Positions 63,401-64,000 of a stretch of DNA of 64,000 bases are shown piece by piece (positions within the stretch are counted from its first letter, which is position 1; each line of letters starts with the position of its first letter). The DNA lies in contig NW_008705562.1 in NCBI RefSeq assembly GCF_000186865.1, positions 2,993,745 to 3,057,744 on the forward strand, read 5' to 3'. A model generated the notes under the pieces. The model did not search any database and had not been told where the DNA came from. It worked only from the letters and a program-made list of their open reading frames with translations. The translations under genes and the position numbers were made by a program. This stretch comes from Aureococcus anophagefferens (Eukaryota; Sar; Pelagophyceae; Pelagomonadales; Pelagomonadaceae).

Positions 63401-64000
63401 AGGGACGGCCTGGCGCCGGCCTGGCACAGCTGGCGGCGCCTCGTCGCGGCCGCGGAGCGCGACGAGCAGCGATCGTTGGTCGCGGGCCTCAAGGAGCGCC
63501 TGGGCCGGCGCATCGTCAAGACCTGGATCGACGAGACCGTGCTCAAGGACGGCCTGGCGCCGGCCTGGCACACCTGGAAGCTGCGCGTCCACGAGTCCCA
63601 CAAGGACGACCTGCGGGGCCAGATCTTCAAGCTCCGCGACGCGCTCGGGCGGAAAACCCTAAAAACGTGGATCGACGAGACCATCATCCGCGACGGCGTC
63701 GCCCCGGCCTGGCACGCGTGGAAGGCCGCCGTCCACGCCTCCCACAAGGACGCGCTCCGCGAGGAGATCGCCGCGCTCAAGGACCGCCTCGGCCGCCGCA
63801 TCGTGAAGACGTGGATCGACGAGACCGTCGTCCGGGACGGCGTCGCGCCGGCCTGGCACAGCTGGAAGGCCGCCGTCCACGAGGCCCACAAGGTTTCGCT
63901 GCGGTCGGAGAACGCGACGCTCCGGGAGCGCCTCGGGCGCAAGACGCTCAAAACCTGGATCGACGAGACGGTGCTCCGGGACGGAAAGGCCCTCGCGTGG
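60438..64000 (+). CDS. Long coiled-coil protein with 48-residue Trp-containing repeats, runs off the window
   Basis: No stop before the window edge; at least 1180 residues. The first 535 residues are charged coiled coil with a short globular start (MAPPAARRDAAQPGFESLGP). Around 62016-62053 the reading frame changes. A short intron ending at 62053 (CCGCCAG|GCG) is likely, but the donor (62016, 62019, 61989 or 61974) is not resolved and a frameshift is possible. Then Ser/Pro/Arg-rich linker, more coiled coil and, from 63215, exact 144-base repeats. Each repeat has a W-x5-10-GVAPAWHAWK pattern (KTWIDETVLRDGLAPAWHTW), loosely like centrin-binding Sfi1 repeats. A cytoskeletal or centriolar scaffold is an inference. 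Confidence 0.6.
63215..64000 (+). repeat. 144-bp tandem coding repeats
   Basis: Units begin at 63215, 63359, 63503, 63647, 63791 and 63935, exactly 144 bases apart, with a diverged unit before them near 62841. Each encodes 48 residues. The last is cut by the window end. Confidence 0.9.

Overview
This is nuclear DNA from a very GC-rich, gene-dense eukaryotic alga, most likely a pelagophyte close to Aureococcus anophagefferens. The reasons are: eukaryote-only families (EMC3, plasma-membrane Ca2+-ATPase, PRMT7, full-size ABCG, CDP-alcohol phosphotransferase); plastid-type leaders with an A-F junction (at 39181 and 26066); coding frames with almost only G/C in third positions; and short spliced introns that carry the signature of the introner transposons described for Aureococcus and Micromonas. 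No rRNA, tRNA, CRISPR or bacterial operon was seen. Organism assignment is inference; the introns and genes are read from the sequence.

Layout. 1-1.8 kb: low-complexity upstream DNA and a MYND-RING-Sel1 protein. 1.8-8.7 kb: an SGNH-type membrane protein, plastid glutamate-1-semialdehyde aminotransferase, a secreted glycosyltransferase-like protein and an Alba/SpoVS-like protein. 8.8-20 kb: a PRMT7-like methyltransferase, an aldo/keto reductase, a full-size ABCG transporter, a RelA/SpoT-like plus TPR protein, a MOSC protein and an ANTH-like protein. 20-27 kb: a group IV PLP decarboxylase, a prolyl-hydroxylase-like dioxygenase, a zinc-knuckle protein, a Pro-Ala-rich protein and a plastid WW protein. 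27-41.7 kb: OsmC, EEP nuclease, cupin, thioredoxin-PUB preceded by a 55-residue membrane microprotein, transaldolase-like, LRR, TPR, type I membrane protein, AGC kinase, phosphoglycolate phosphatase, EMC3 and RlmN. 41.8-53.1 kb: a run of secretory or glycan-related genes (two glycosyltransferase-like proteins, a PqiA-like membrane protein, a sulfotransferase, a FAM20-like kinase and a GH18 enzyme). 53.2-64 kb: a methyltransferase, PMCA, CDP-alcohol phosphotransferase, a PP2C-like pseudophosphatase and a long coiled-coil protein with 48-residue repeats that runs off the end.

The standout feature is a set of introner elements. Nine introns are bounded by direct repeats of about 8 bp. The first copy supplies the 5' splice site (GC in six cases, GT in three) and the element supplies the terminal AG, so splicing restores the unbroken protein. 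They fall into three groups: A (211-213 bp), B (151-200 bp, sharing a core with A) and C (71-88 bp). A and B elements work in both orientations. One C element interrupts a gene whose paralogue in this same window is uninterrupted at the matching site, which is direct evidence of intron gain.

Genes alternate strands, and convergent neighbours are packed so tightly that stop codons abut or overlap. Divergent pairs share 100-250 bp promoters, several carrying a GGGCAGCCC-type motif 30-50 bp upstream of the start codon.
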